A stretch of 64,000 nt of DNA from Saccharomycopsis crataegensis. Taxonomy: Eukaryota; Ascomycota; Saccharomycetes; Ascoideales; Saccharomycopsidaceae. The notes under the pieces are model-generated. The model ran no database searches. It was not told the DNA's origin and saw nothing but the letters and a program-made list of their open reading frames with translations. Of this stretch, positions 30,761-40,729 are shown one piece after another. A program made the position numbers and the translations under genes. Numbering within the stretch: the stretch's first letter is position 1; every line of letters begins with the position of its first letter. The stretch spans positions 840,501 through 904,500 of the forward strand of contig NW_027043820.1 in the NCBI RefSeq assembly GCF_037102585.1, given 5' to 3'.

Positions 30761-32712
30761 GGGTAGCGATAATTAACCATTACTACTGAATTACTTTAGA
30801 AAAATGATGGCGCAAACCAATTTTCATTCTACCTCAAATATACGAATCGTCTATTCATGCATATATGTTTCCGTGATTAATTGGGTCATCTAATTTTGGG
30901 TCTAACGAATACCAAATTAAAAAAAAGCTAAACATTAGCGAAGAATTAAGAAGAAACGCCATGATACATGCGTACACATTAAATCTTCTTGTTGATGTAT
31001 TGTAATGTTGAATTATTGCTAGCTAATGTTGCTAGCATTGTGGCGGAATATTTTATTGCTATTGTACAATACCATCTCCTGGATAAATTCTATTCCATAC
31101 GAATGACCCGAAGATTTACTGTACTCTTTGAAATTTAAGATTTGAACATGTTGAAAATAAAGGGAATGATTGATATTCATCACTTTGATATTTATCGATG
31201 TTACAGCACTTGAATGTTCATTATTTTATTTTTTTTTTTTTCGAAAATTCATTCTCCTGAGATGAAAGCACTCATCATTTTTGTGGTTTGTGTGAATGCC
31301 TAAGAAAAAGAACCCAGCAAAAAAAAAACCTTGAAGAAAACTGAATATACAAAGAAAAGTAAAGTAAAGTTTGCGGGGAAATTACGCAGCCTATTCGTTC
31401 ATGCATCCTAATAGGCGAGCAAATCTGTCAATTGGCACTCTTCAATCCGCAATTTTCTTACCAACAACAGAAAGTGCTAAAAGCTTGTTTTAAAAATTTC
31501 GATGTCTGTGAGAATCTAGAACCTCTTTTTTTTTTTAAGTTTTGTATATCAACTGTCGTTGGATGTGATGCACGATAGATCTTTGATAGGCTGATCTGGC
31601 ACTCGAGAACTTGGTTTGGGTTCTATGTTTTTTATTTATCGCAGGTAAGAATAACTTTTTGTCATATATAACCCATCCTTCTAAGACAACTGGAATCTCA
31701 GAATCAATATCTAAATTAGAATATTGAAATACTAGCTTCATGCAACATGAACCGTTATTTAATTAAATTTATTACACATCACTGATGCGTATGGTCAGTA
31801 GTATCATTGACGTCAATACCATCTCCGCACTTTCAAACTTTATCAGTGATACTTCTTCTAGTAACCTTCTCAAAGATTCGTGTCAGATAGTTTGGGCTCA
31901 ACTACTCCAAAAATATTAACTCTTACCAAAATAATAACAAAAATATCATAAATATTTTTCGTTTCAAAATTGTGCCTCCAATTAGCGTAGCTTTTACCTC
32001 TTCATCAGAGATGTAGTAGTGATTAATGGTCCATAAAACCCCATATTTTGATGATTGGTGGCTCGCGATTTCTCTGGGGATCGAATATTAAACTTTTATC
32101 AAAATATTTTTGTTTTGATTGCTATCTGTTAGCTGTATATTAATTTGCAAATTTGAGAGATTGAAAAATATTCAAAAATTATAGATGCCGCTACATGTAT
32201 GCCTCAAAAAGGCTTTCGAAAAGGAGAAACAGGACGGTGACTCTTTTTTCCCCCACTTGATGTTCTGAAGATAGCTACAGATTCTTTTTTTTTTTTTCAA
32301 TTATTAATATTCTTCTCTTGTGGAATAAAATTGTTAAAAGATCTCCTATTTGAGTCTAAGGATTTGTTCTACTCTTACCTGATTTTTTTTTTTTTTTTTT
32401 TTTTTTTTGCTTCTGTGCATTGCATTTTAGAGTTGACATGCATGACAGCCTCAATTTTAAATTCTTTCAAATGTCTGGATTCTTGTTTTCTCATCTGCCA
32501 AGAAACATCTTAAAGAAAGGTCAAATGGGCTTGCCCCAAAACAAAGAATATTTCTTAATCCTTTGCTCTGTTGGTTCATTTTGGGAAGCAAGTTGATTCT
32601 AAGAAGCAAGTCAATTCGACATGGAAAAAAAAGTATAAATATTGGGGTTGTACTCAACAATAATCTCACTTCTTTGTTCTGTTTATTTTTGGAGTTCACC
32701 AAAAACTTCAAG
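30761..32712. other. 1.95 kb intergenic region upstream of wall protein B
   Basis: AT-rich with many poly(T) runs. Two small ATG frames were seen, a 68-codon one at 31535-31741 (minus) and a 45-codon one at 31785-31922 (plus, ending CQIVWAQLLQKY); neither is recognised and neither is counted as a gene. The proximal promoter of protein B has TTGACATGCATGA (32433-32445), CATTTTGGGAA (32577-32587) and a TATAAATA box near 32634, all shared with protein C. Confidence 0.5.
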
Positions 32713-34791
32713 ATGAATATCAAATTACTCTCTTCTTTGTTATTTTTAGGGTCCTTTCTCACTGACCCTGTTTTTGGTGTTGCTTTACCTGATATTGTGA
32801 TTACCGAAACAGTTGTTACAAGCGAGACTTCATTCGCTATAACTGGTGAAGATGTTACTGAATATGACTCCGAATGTGAGATAACCGACGTCATCTCTAA
32901 CTATGTTACATCTACATCGACAGTTAGCTCATTAGCCACAACCACATACTATTCCGTGACACAAATAGTTACACAAATAGTTACACAAACTGAAACTATC
33001 ACAAAAACTCATGATGGTGGTGACAACAACAACCAAGGTGGCAACAACAACAACAACCAAGGTGGCGACAACAACAACAACAACCAAGGTGGCGACAACA
33101 ACAACAACAACCAAGGTGGTGACAACAACAACAACAACCAAGGTGACAACAACAACAACAACCAAGGTGGCGACAACAACAACAACAACCAAGGTGGTGA
33201 CAACAACAACAACAACCAAGGTGGTGGCAGCAATAGCCAAAAGAAACGGAAAAGAGATGAGAATGATGATATTGACGGTATTGTGTATACCACTGTCACC
33301 ATTAATACTTGTACTGAAACTTCTACCTCTTCTACTTCCAGTTCTTCTAGTTCTACCAGTTCTTCCAGTTCCTCCAGTTCCTCCAGTTCCTCCAGTTCCT
33401 CCAGTTCCTCCAGTTCCTCCAGTTCCTCCAGTTCCTCCAGTTCCTCCAGTTCCTCCAGTTCCTCCAGTTCCTCCAGTTCCTCCAGTTCCTCCAGTTCTTC
33501 TGAATCTAAGAGTTCTACTAGCTCAACTGACACATCTGGTCCATCTACTTCAACTTCATTTACTACATCTACTACAACCATTGTTGTTACTATACCAAAT
33601 ACTTCGACTATAACTTCGAAAGTGATTGATTGCACGGTATATTCAACACTGGTTAGTACTAGTGTCATCTTTACAACCGAATATGTAATGACAGTGTCCT
33701 TACTTCCGACTATAACCGAGTCAGTGACTGTGACTACCACGTACACAAGACCAGAAGACGAAAACGATGTACGTACACTAGCACCTGTGAAGAGAAATCC
33801 TTTCAAAAAAAGAGATCTGCCTAAACCTCAAACCTCCACAGTCACTGTGTACGTATGTCTTACATCGTCATCAAGTTCTTCCTCGGTAACTACTTCATCA
33901 TCAGTAACTAGCACTTCTTCTACGATGGCTACTTCACCACCTCTGACCAACTCCTCTTCTACTTCTTCATTATTCTCATTATCAAGCAGCGCTACAAGTA
34001 TCGTATCCACTACTACCACAAGCATCGTATCCACTACTACCATCACATGCTCGGATCAGACTGCTACTGGGGTGATTTATGTAGCTGATGGCGTAACTTA
34101 CACCACTGGTATAACTTTGGTTACACTCACTGTTAGCGGAACTGTAACTTCTTACACCACCTACTGCCCATTAACTGATATCATTACTGATGTTACTGAT
34201 AATTTTGAAACATCTAAATCTACTGGAACTGCTGGTAATTTCGGAACATCTACCTATATTAGTGTTACTGGCCATTCTGGACCATTCACATCCACTGGAG
34301 TGCCTGATCACCCAGGACTTACTACGTCTACCGGTGTTGTTAGTGGTTCTAAGTCATCCATTTCCACTGGAGTTACAGGCTCTACTGGTTCATTTACTTC
34401 TACTGGATCAACTGTCTCTAATACTGCAGCTGGGTCTAGTGGGACATTGGTTTTTACTAGCTCAGATAATTCCGCAACTGCATTTGGTTCTACTAGATCA
34501 TCAGCTTCTACCAATTCAGCTATTTCTAGTGCTGCAACTGGCTCTGTTGTATCATCAATTTCTACCGGAACAAGCAAGTCTGCAACTGCAACCATCTCTA
34601 CTGGATCACTTGTCTCTGACACGTCTGGCTCAACTGAATCTTTTGTTTCTACTGAAATTGTTGAACAAACATCAACCACTGCTTACATTACTACATTTGC
34701 TGGAATGGCTAGCTCTCCACTCAAAATTGATAAAGGGCTTTTCTATTCAGTCTTCATGGCTATTGCTGCTGGTTTATTGGTGGCAATTTAA
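32713..34791 (+). CDS. GPI-anchored Ser/Thr-rich cell-wall protein B with Asn/Gln/Gly and Ser repeats
   Basis: The 692-residue protein starts at ATG 32713 (MNIKLLSSLLFLGSFLTDPV), a signal peptide; the longer frame opens at TTG. After a Thr/Val region come eight units of GGDNNNNNQ type, a Kex2-like KKRKRDEND with TVTINTC after it, and a run of about 50 serines encoded by a 9-base repeat. A second module with KKRDLPK then TVTVYVC follows. The C-terminal conserved block contains GTVTSYTTYCPL, followed by a 150-residue Gly/Ser/Thr stretch. A hydrophobic GPI-type tail follows GMASSPLK. It has the same module order as proteins A and C but far more repeats. It is probably a stalk-like wall protein or adhesin; the ligand is unknown. 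Confidence 0.75.
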   Translation: MNIKLLSSLLFLGSFLTDPVFGVALPDIVITETVVTSETSFAITGEDVTEYDSECEITDVISNYVTSTSTVSSLATTTYYSVTQIVTQIVTQTETITKTHDGGDNNNQGGNNNNNQGGDNNNNNQGGDNNNNNQGGDNNNNNQGDNNNNNQGGDNNNNNQGGDNNNNNQGGGSNSQKKRKRDENDDIDGIVYTTVTINTCTETSTSSTSSSSSSTSSSSSSSSSSSSSSSSSSSSSSSSSSSSSSSSSSSSSSSSSSSSSSSSESKSSTSSTDTSGPSTSTSFTTSTTTIVVTIPNTSTITSKVIDCTVYSTLVSTSVIFTTEYVMTVSLLPTITESVTVTTTYTRPEDENDVRTLAPVKRNPFKKRDLPKPQTSTVTVYVCLTSSSSSSSVTTSSSVTSTSSTMATSPPLTNSSSTSSLFSLSSSATSIVSTTTTSIVSTTTITCSDQTATGVIYVADGVTYTTGITLVTLTVSGTVTSYTTYCPLTDIITDVTDNFETSKSTGTAGNFGTSTYISVTGHSGPFTSTGVPDHPGLTTSTGVVSGSKSSISTGVTGSTGSFTSTGSTVSNTAAGSSGTLVFTSSDNSATAFGSTRSSASTNSAISSAATGSVVSSISTGTSKSATATISTGSLVSDTSGSTESFVSTEIVEQTSTTAYITTFAGMASSPLKIDKGLFYSVFMAIAAGLLVAI
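33017..33231 (+). repeat. 27-base minisatellite, eight Asn/Gln/Gly units
   Basis: In-frame tandem repeats of about 27 bases encode GGDNNNNNQ-type units in wall protein B. The sixth unit is one codon shorter and the first is shortened. All frames stay open on both strands, which creates spurious long antisense frames. Confidence 0.9.
33361..33495 (+). repeat. 9-base TCCTCCAGT repeat encoding polyserine
   Basis: About 14 near-perfect copies of TCCTCCAGT, in frame, give a long serine run in wall protein B. The near-identity of units suggests recent expansion. Length variation between strains is likely. Confidence 0.9.
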
Positions 34792-34827
34792 AGAGAGTAT
34801 CAGTTAGCCATTTTTTTTTTACTATCC

Positions 34828-34859
<32 letters not shown>

Positions 34860-37215
34860 CAAATCACATATTGATTTTCTTATATCCTCATGAAGGCTAT
34901 TGCTTATATAGTTATTATCTTGATTTTCTATTTTTATTTTTCTTGATTTTCACGGCCGTTTGTGTGGCAGTTTTAGCTACATGGTATTGCAAATCAGTTT
35001 TTCCAACAATTTACAAACCTTCTATCTGTATTTATATTTCTATAAGTAATTCCTTACGCAATCGGGGTATCTATTCCCCAGTGAGCATAAATTGTGTGGT
35101 AAACAAACAGAGAAAGCAAAAAAAAAAAGGAAAAGAAGCTATGCAATACCGCCACAGCCTTGACGCAGTACAAAACCATTTCAAGCATTCTCTGTAACCC
35201 TTGCTCGCAAAAATTTTGCTTCCTTTTCATATTAAGAGAATTTCATTCAGAAGCTCTAGTATTTTGGCTCGCTGACACTACTAAGTGCTGCAAAACTTCA
35301 TAACTGCAAGCTACAAATGAACCGAAGAATGTGTGATTTTCGCCTTTTTTTTCTTTTTTTGAAGGAATATGAATGTGACACTATGGATAATCGTATGACA
35401 TTTTGACTCTAGGTGAAGTTATATCCATAATGCTGAAGCTTATTGGTCGCAAAGACTTTTTCTTTTGTCTTTGTAATTTTTCTTTTTTCTTTTTTACTTC
35501 TATAAAATATATTTTTTACCACGCCATAATATCCAGCTTGAGCGGGGGGCGTTGGGCTGCATTGCCCAAATATCTGCCAGAAAAAGGGTTCTCTGAAGAA
35601 TTACGAAAAAAAAACAAAACATTTTTTTCAATTTCACGACCGCTGATTCTAAAATATAACCTCCATTTATTTCGTATAAAATACGCACATATACACTATA
35701 CATAATATTAATTGAAGCTGGAAGATAACTTGCGAGAGATCTATTGTTAGCAATAATTATCAATTTTCGATAAGCGTGGAAGATGTATTATTCCCTACTT
35801 CTGAGATTGTTTTTTTTCCTGTCGAATACGGCTGTTGCTCCAAGCACGGCATTATTAGCACCAAATTGTTAGAGTTTCTTCTAGGCTGGTGCTCGCGATT
35901 CTAGAAAGTATTGATGTTTTATAATTTCATACCTTTTCTGCAGCCAGTAATTATACTTGTATTATTGGGAAATCGTGATATCATACCAGAACTTCCAAAT
36001 TATTTAAGATAGGTCTCGTATCATATTATTAGAATATAGTCTGGTAAAAGGATATTTCTTGCCCGAATCAAGTTGCACCGTGATAGTATCCATTAGGGAA
36101 ACCATAATGTGTAATCTGGAAAGATTCCCAGTATGTATTATTGTGCAGGAAAAGATTTCGGTGATCTCCAATTTGCGTCGATCGACGGTTTGGTTGCTGC
36201 AATGTAAATGTATTATTGATGCAATAAACAGACGTATTCTATTTTAAATTTATAGCTGTTGTTTTCAATTTTATCCATGTCTTTTTCCTCTTTCCTGCCT
36301 TAGCTCAGATGTTAGAATCCAGATATGTAGCAAGATTCCAATGGGTGTCACTATTACCTATGTAGTACTTAGTATTGATTATTATTGAATAGTAATCAAA
36401 GGATCTTTGGAGATTGGCATACTAGCAGTAAAATATAAGGTTGCTCATTATTATGGATAGTTGATAATCTCGCAATACCAAAAAGGACTTACTAAATAGA
36501 GGAGGCCAAATTTGGCAAAGATAATAAGTGAGTGAGTGCTCTTTGCATGCCTCAACGCGGCTGTAAAAGAACTTTGCGAGATGAGGAAGCAGATCTTTCT
36601 AGAAAATCAAACTACATTGAAGCTGGGCGCTGTTTTCTTTACGGACTCAATAATAGACCTGGATAGTTATATAACTACTTATACATTTACTGGTTATTAA
36701 TGCTTATGTGTTGCTGTAACACTAGAGGCTCTGTATAAGTTGAAAGATCGTTTTGCCCCGCGATTGTTAAAATTTTTTCTCCTGTCTCTCTTTATCGTTT
36801 CTGCGTGCTTTTTTTTCTTTTTTTTTTAGTTTGACATGCATGAATAGGAATGCACCCAAATTTTTGTTAACTACTATTCTATTTTTTTTTTCTTTTTTTT
36901 TTTTTCTTGAATTCTTTCGGTGTCGATTAGCATAAATACTTACATAAATATTCCACAAGAGCCAATACGAAAAATAACAAAGAACTAAAATAAGAAATAG
37001 AAAATGACTGATGGCAAACTTTTTTTTTTTAAGCTTTCACTCGGCAGCAATACTGTTGCATTTTTTTAATAATTTATTTCATCTCTCCATTTTGGGAATT
37101 AGCTTATTTGTAAACACAAAAAATATAAATACTGAGAATAATCAACAACATTATTTATATTTTTTTGTTAGTTTTTTTTTCTTTCCTCATCTCGTTGTTC
37201 AACTTCAAAATAAAT
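34792..37215. other. 2.4 kb intergenic region upstream of wall protein C
   Basis: AT-rich, with poly(T) tracts at about 34810-34860 and 36880-36905 and no credible open frame with an ATG. The proximal part has TTGACATGCATGA at 36831-36843, CATTTTGGGAA at 37088-37098 and a TATAAATACTG box near 37125. Nothing else was recognised. Confidence 0.55.
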
Positions 37216-38736
37216 ATGAAACTCGTGTCTTTGATTATTTTGGGATCTTTGATTTCTCACCCTGTGTTTGGTACTGCTACCATCTTACCAACTCCTGATC
37301 CTGTTGTCCCTGTTGTTACACCAGTTGATACACCAGTTGATATACCTGATGTGGTCACCAAAACCCAAACATCTGTTGCAACCCAAACACTCACTACACT
37401 TGGTGCGGCGATTACAGAGTACGTTACTAGTTGTTCAGTACACTTTAATCCCTTAAGCTTTTACAGTGGTGCTCCTACTGTTAGCTTGTCTGCTACTACC
37501 AAAATTGTTTCTGTCACCATCACATCAACCATTCATCTGACTTACCTGCACACTGTAACTTATGCTAAAAGAGAAGCTTCTCAAGGTGTTGAGTATGCAA
37601 CAGTAACTGTTAACTCCTGTCCTGCTGGTTCCACAAGTGGTTATAGTAGCAACACCACCGTGGAGTCTATATCATCCTTGCCAATCAATTCTACAACCTA
37701 CAGTACTCCAGTTAGTGGCACTTCCATGGTTTCGAACTCTACTTCCTCTGTTACTGAATCTCTTTTAACGCTATCTTCTAGCTCAACTGATTTATCGATC
37801 ATTAGCAATTCTACAACTGTCATCTCCCCACTTCTGAGCATCTCGGTTATTGTGACTTCTCCTATTGCTGTTCCTGTTTCCACTAGCTCTACAACTTCCA
37901 CTAGCTCTATAGCCTCCACTAGCTCCACAACCTCCACTAGTTCTACAACTTCCACTAGCTCTACAACTTCCACTAGCTCTACAACTTCCACTAGTTCCAC
38001 AACCTCCACTAGTTCTACCAGCACATCTGCCCCATCTACTTCAACAGTCACTACTACTTTCACCTCAACAACTGTTGTTACTGAACCAAATACCTCAATA
38101 ACCACTTCTACCATAGTAGACTGTACTACAACTTCTACAAGTACTGTTTACTCCAACCATGTGACCTCATATGTGTATGGAACAACTGTGTCTATGACTA
38201 CAAGTGTTACGATCACTCAAGCACTGGTGACTACCGTATATGTTCTTCCACTTTCTAAGAGAGAAGAAATTGAGACTTCCACAATAACTGAATACGGATG
38301 CTTATCCTCCGCCGTTCCAACCTCTTCATTTGGCGGTAACAGCACTGTCTTGACTAGAACCTTTACCAGCTTGAACCAAACTGCTATCGAAGCTGTATCT
38401 GTTGTCGATGGCACAACTCAAACCACTGGTGTCACCGTGGTCACTATTACAGTTGATGGAACAGTTACTTCTTACACTACTTATTGCCCATTGTCCGAAA
38501 TTATTACTGGTGGTTCTGTTGGCATTACTAGTAACTCAGGATCCAAAATTTCTACAGGCTTTGTTAACTCTACCACCGCTTCATCTGGTTTTGCCAATGT
38601 CGTTGCTGAAAAATCCTCAACTAGCGCTGTGATTACCGCATTTTCTGGAATGGCTAACTCCCCACTCAAAATCACCAACAGCGTTGTGTTGTCAGCTATT
38701 ATGGCCGGCACTATTGGTTTGTTACTTGCCCTTTGA
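37216..38736 (+). CDS. GPI-anchored Ser/Thr-rich cell-wall protein C (adhesin-like)
   Basis: The 506-residue protein starts at ATG 37216 (MKLVSLIILGSLISHPVFG, signal peptide); the longer frame begins at TTG. It has two modules, each with a Kex2-like site then a single Cys: AKREASQGVEYATVTVNSC and SKREEIETSTITEYGC. Between them are 18-base repeats encoding TTSTSS (about 37880-38015). The C-terminal block TTGVTVVTITVDGTVTSYTT and YCPL, then AFSGMANSPLK and a hydrophobic GPI tail, is closest to protein A. Several N-x-S/T sites suggest heavy glycosylation. It is a paralogue of A and B, probably by tandem duplication. Role in adhesion or wall structure is inferred. Confidence 0.75.
   Translation: MKLVSLIILGSLISHPVFGTATILPTPDPVVPVVTPVDTPVDIPDVVTKTQTSVATQTLTTLGAAITEYVTSCSVHFNPLSFYSGAPTVSLSATTKIVSVTITSTIHLTYLHTVTYAKREASQGVEYATVTVNSCPAGSTSGYSSNTTVESISSLPINSTTYSTPVSGTSMVSNSTSSVTESLLTLSSSSTDLSIISNSTTVISPLLSISVIVTSPIAVPVSTSSTTSTSSIASTSSTTSTSSTTSTSSTTSTSSTTSTSSTTSTSSTSTSAPSTSTVTTTFTSTTVVTEPNTSITTSTIVDCTTTSTSTVYSNHVTSYVYGTTVSMTTSVTITQALVTTVYVLPLSKREEIETSTITEYGCLSSAVPTSSFGGNSTVLTRTFTSLNQTAIEAVSVVDGTTQTTGVTVVTITVDGTVTSYTTYCPLSEIITGGSVGITSNSGSKISTGFVNSTTASSGFANVVAEKSSTSAVITAFSGMANSPLKITNSVVLSAIMAGTIGLLLAL
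37880..38015 (+). repeat. 18-base repeats encoding Thr/Ser (TTSTSS)
   Basis: About seven in-frame copies of an 18-base unit (ACAACTTCCACTAGCTCT type) lie in wall protein C. They are less homogeneous than the 9-base repeat of protein B. Confidence 0.8.
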
Positions 38737-39017
38737 ATGTAATGGCATTAATCATTCGTTGTTGAATTGATTTTTTTTTGTTTTTTGTTGAAATTCTTTT
38801 ACTAATTAATACCGCTTTTCTTTTTCTTCAGTCCTCAAAGTGGACATTTTCTTCTTCTTCAATTCTGTCTATTAGCATCATTCTTTGAGTTTATTTGCCT
38901 TAGAAGTTGTTGTGGGGTATCTCACAAATTATAGAAATTTCCTTTTATCACCCTTCCAGTTTTCTCTGCTGTACATTTATTTAATAAGTTAACCACCTAA
39001 TGATTTTTCCTTTGAGC

Positions 39018-39182
39018 GCGTTGGTCTGGTTCGGCTAATGGATGCTGTCACTAGGGGTAGGCATAGTGGATTTCATCATAGCCAACACGCTGGAGACCAT
39101 GGCTGTCGGGCCATGTTGAGAGGTCTGTACTACGGGCAGACTGGCAGAAATAAAGAACGAGAGTAAGATGAACATCTTTTTT
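39018..39182. ncRNA. Candidate structured RNA: nested hairpins in a GC-richer block
   Basis: In an otherwise AT-rich intergenic region this block folds by eye into several helices. A nested hairpin is formed by GGCTA (39033-39037) with TAGCC (39079-39083), GATG (39041-39044) with CATC (39074-39077), and CACTA (39049-39053) with TAGTG (39064-39068). CATGGC (39098-39103) pairs with GCCATG (39110-39115), and GTCTG (39123-39127) with CAGAC (39137-39141). An outer GCGTTGG (39018-39024) can pair with CCAACACGC (39082-39090) around a bulge, competing with part of the first helix. A T6 run ends it at 39177-39182, which would suit Pol III termination on the plus strand. No tRNA, 5S, U6 or SRP signature was found; the family is unknown. 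Confidence 0.3.
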
Positions 39183-39399
39183 CAAAAAAAAAAATGGAGA
39201 AAGAGAAATAGATACATAGCATCCTAACAAAGAAAATGACATGTTAAAGCGTCGCTGATATACCAATATACGGAATCTTTAGAATCTTGTTAAGAATTTT
39301 CGTATTCTGCGTGCTATTTAAGGTTTATATGGATAACAGTTTAGGTTAATTAGCATTCACGAATTCTGCCAATTTAGAGTTGAACACTTTTGTGGTAAG

Positions 39400-39747
39400 T
39401 TAATTAACCACTGGCGGAGCAAAAAAAAAAAAAAAGAAGGGCCCACATAAAGCTGACTTTATTTTTGCCAATATTTTTTCCTCCAGAAGCTTGGGGTATT
39501 TTTTTTTTCTTTTTGTCGCATCTCTTTTGATTATTGAAAAATCTTTCTCTCCGTTGATGATGATTTTATTGTAACCCATATACACTACCAGGGTCAATAC
39601 AATTGATTTAGATGCTACTTTTGGAATAATCATTACTACAACAACCACTACCGCTACCACTATTTCTGCCTCAAATGTGGCTGTTGTGCAACCAACCATC
39701 ACCACTTTTTCTTCGCTCTTTGATGACTGTTGTTGTTGATTTGACAT
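39400..39747 (-). CDS. Hypothetical 115-residue protein, possible single membrane helix
   Basis: An ATG-started frame (MSNQQQQSSKSEEKVVMVGC) has a Gln/Ser start, a hydrophobic stretch (IVVAVVVVVVMIIP, about 29-42) and a second apolar segment around 48-56. A Lys/Arg-rich region (KRDATKRKKK) and a poly-Phe end follow; the Phe codons come from a poly(A) tract on the plus strand. Not recognised. The poly-Phe tail suggests the true gene, if any, may end or splice earlier. It lies upstream of MTH1 in a region (38737-40729) that otherwise holds the hairpin block and the MTH1 promoter. Confidence 0.3.
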   Translation of the reverse strand: MSNQQQQSSKSEEKVVMVGCTTATFEAEIVVAVVVVVVMIIPKVASKSIVLTLVVYMGYNKIIINGEKDFSIIKRDATKRKKKYPKLLEEKILAKIKSALCGPFFFFFFAPPVVN

Positions 39748-40095
39748 ATAATATTTAACAATTTAGTGGGTTTCCTCTGGGTATGCAACTGATAAGGCGA
39801 ATAAAGACACAAAATCCCAGATAGCTACAACGCTTGTTCATAACAAGAAGGATAGGAAATCGAAATTTCACCCTCCACAATTTATTACAGGCGCGCCATT
39901 TTTCACCAAAATCCTATCGAGGTTTTGCTTATTGGTGGCCCAACCTTTCACGCTTGAAGGAACGATATTTGTTTACAATACTCTATTGAAGAAATCATTT
40001 TCATTTCAGAATTACCCCAACCTTTGCAAAAAGGAAAAAAATAGTCAGTCCTTGTTCATGCATGTACACCCACCCTTAAGTCCCGGGCAATCAAT

Positions 40096-40235
40096 TGATC
40101 CGGACCGCACGTTCCCACCCCCTCTCTGTCTCTCTCCCCGCACGCACCCACACCGGATCATCTCACCGACATTTTCCCCTCTCCCTCCACCGAGAATATC
40201 ACCCCTCGGAGAATTTATTCCTCTTCCACGGATTA
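40096..40235 (+). promoter_or_regulatory. MTH1/STD1 promoter: cluster of Rgt1-type CGGANNA sites
   Basis: Four CGGANNA matches lie within 140 bases: TGATCCG 40096-40102 (reverse strand), CGGATCA 40154-40160, CGGAGAA 40207-40213 and CGGATTA 40229-40235. Mig1-like CCCC(A/G)(C/G) cores are near 40136 and 40463. Rgt1 binds CGGANNA in S. cerevisiae and Candida (established). The gene downstream encodes an Rgt1 cofactor, so feedback control is likely (inference). Confidence 0.55.
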
Positions 40236-40729
40236 ACCGCTAAAAACACCACCCCATACCAATTGTCAAGACACACCACTCTGGTGACACAAATGCTACA
40301 AAGAATATTGATAATTTCTTTTTTGGAAGCGATAATATAAATTATAGGTACATATTATTAGCCATCTTCAAAATAATAATAACAATAACCATCATCATCA
40401 TCATCATCATCATCACCACCATCTAATATTCCACAGTGAACAGACGCTATACTGCATATACCCCCGGCAGGGATTTTCCCACGTCAAAAAAAAAGAAAAA
40501 CAGGAAAAATCCTAGCAAATTTCCTGAAAAAAGGTTTTTCCAGCACGCACCGCAGGAAGAAGAAAAAGAAAAGGAGGCCGATCCCGCGAATGTAGCGGGT
40601 AACAGGGGGCAACACTGGATGATTATGAGACTTTTTTTTTTTCCTGTTTTCGATATCACCCAATTTATTCTTCTTCTTCTCCTTACTTACACCTACAATT
40701 TTGTTCACTTATATTTCACATACCGCAAA

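Noticed and set aside
31535-31922. Small frames at 31535-31741 (minus) and 31785-31922 (plus)
   Set aside because: Short, unrecognised, and in an AT-rich region where such frames arise by chance; kept only as a note.
33009-33806. 265-codon antisense frame over wall protein B
   Set aside because: It is produced by the 27-base and 9-base repeats, which keep all frames open on both strands; its composition is a mirror of the repeats.
39015-39090. tRNA reading of the hairpin block (GGTTCG and 7-base outer stem)
   Set aside because: No proper A-box/B-box pair, no anticodon arm; the helices nest in a way that does not form a cloverleaf.
40436-40729. Upstream extension of the MTH1/STD1 frame
   Set aside because: Begins with GTG, encodes a Lys-rich then hydrophobic stretch unlike the family; likely 5' UTR.
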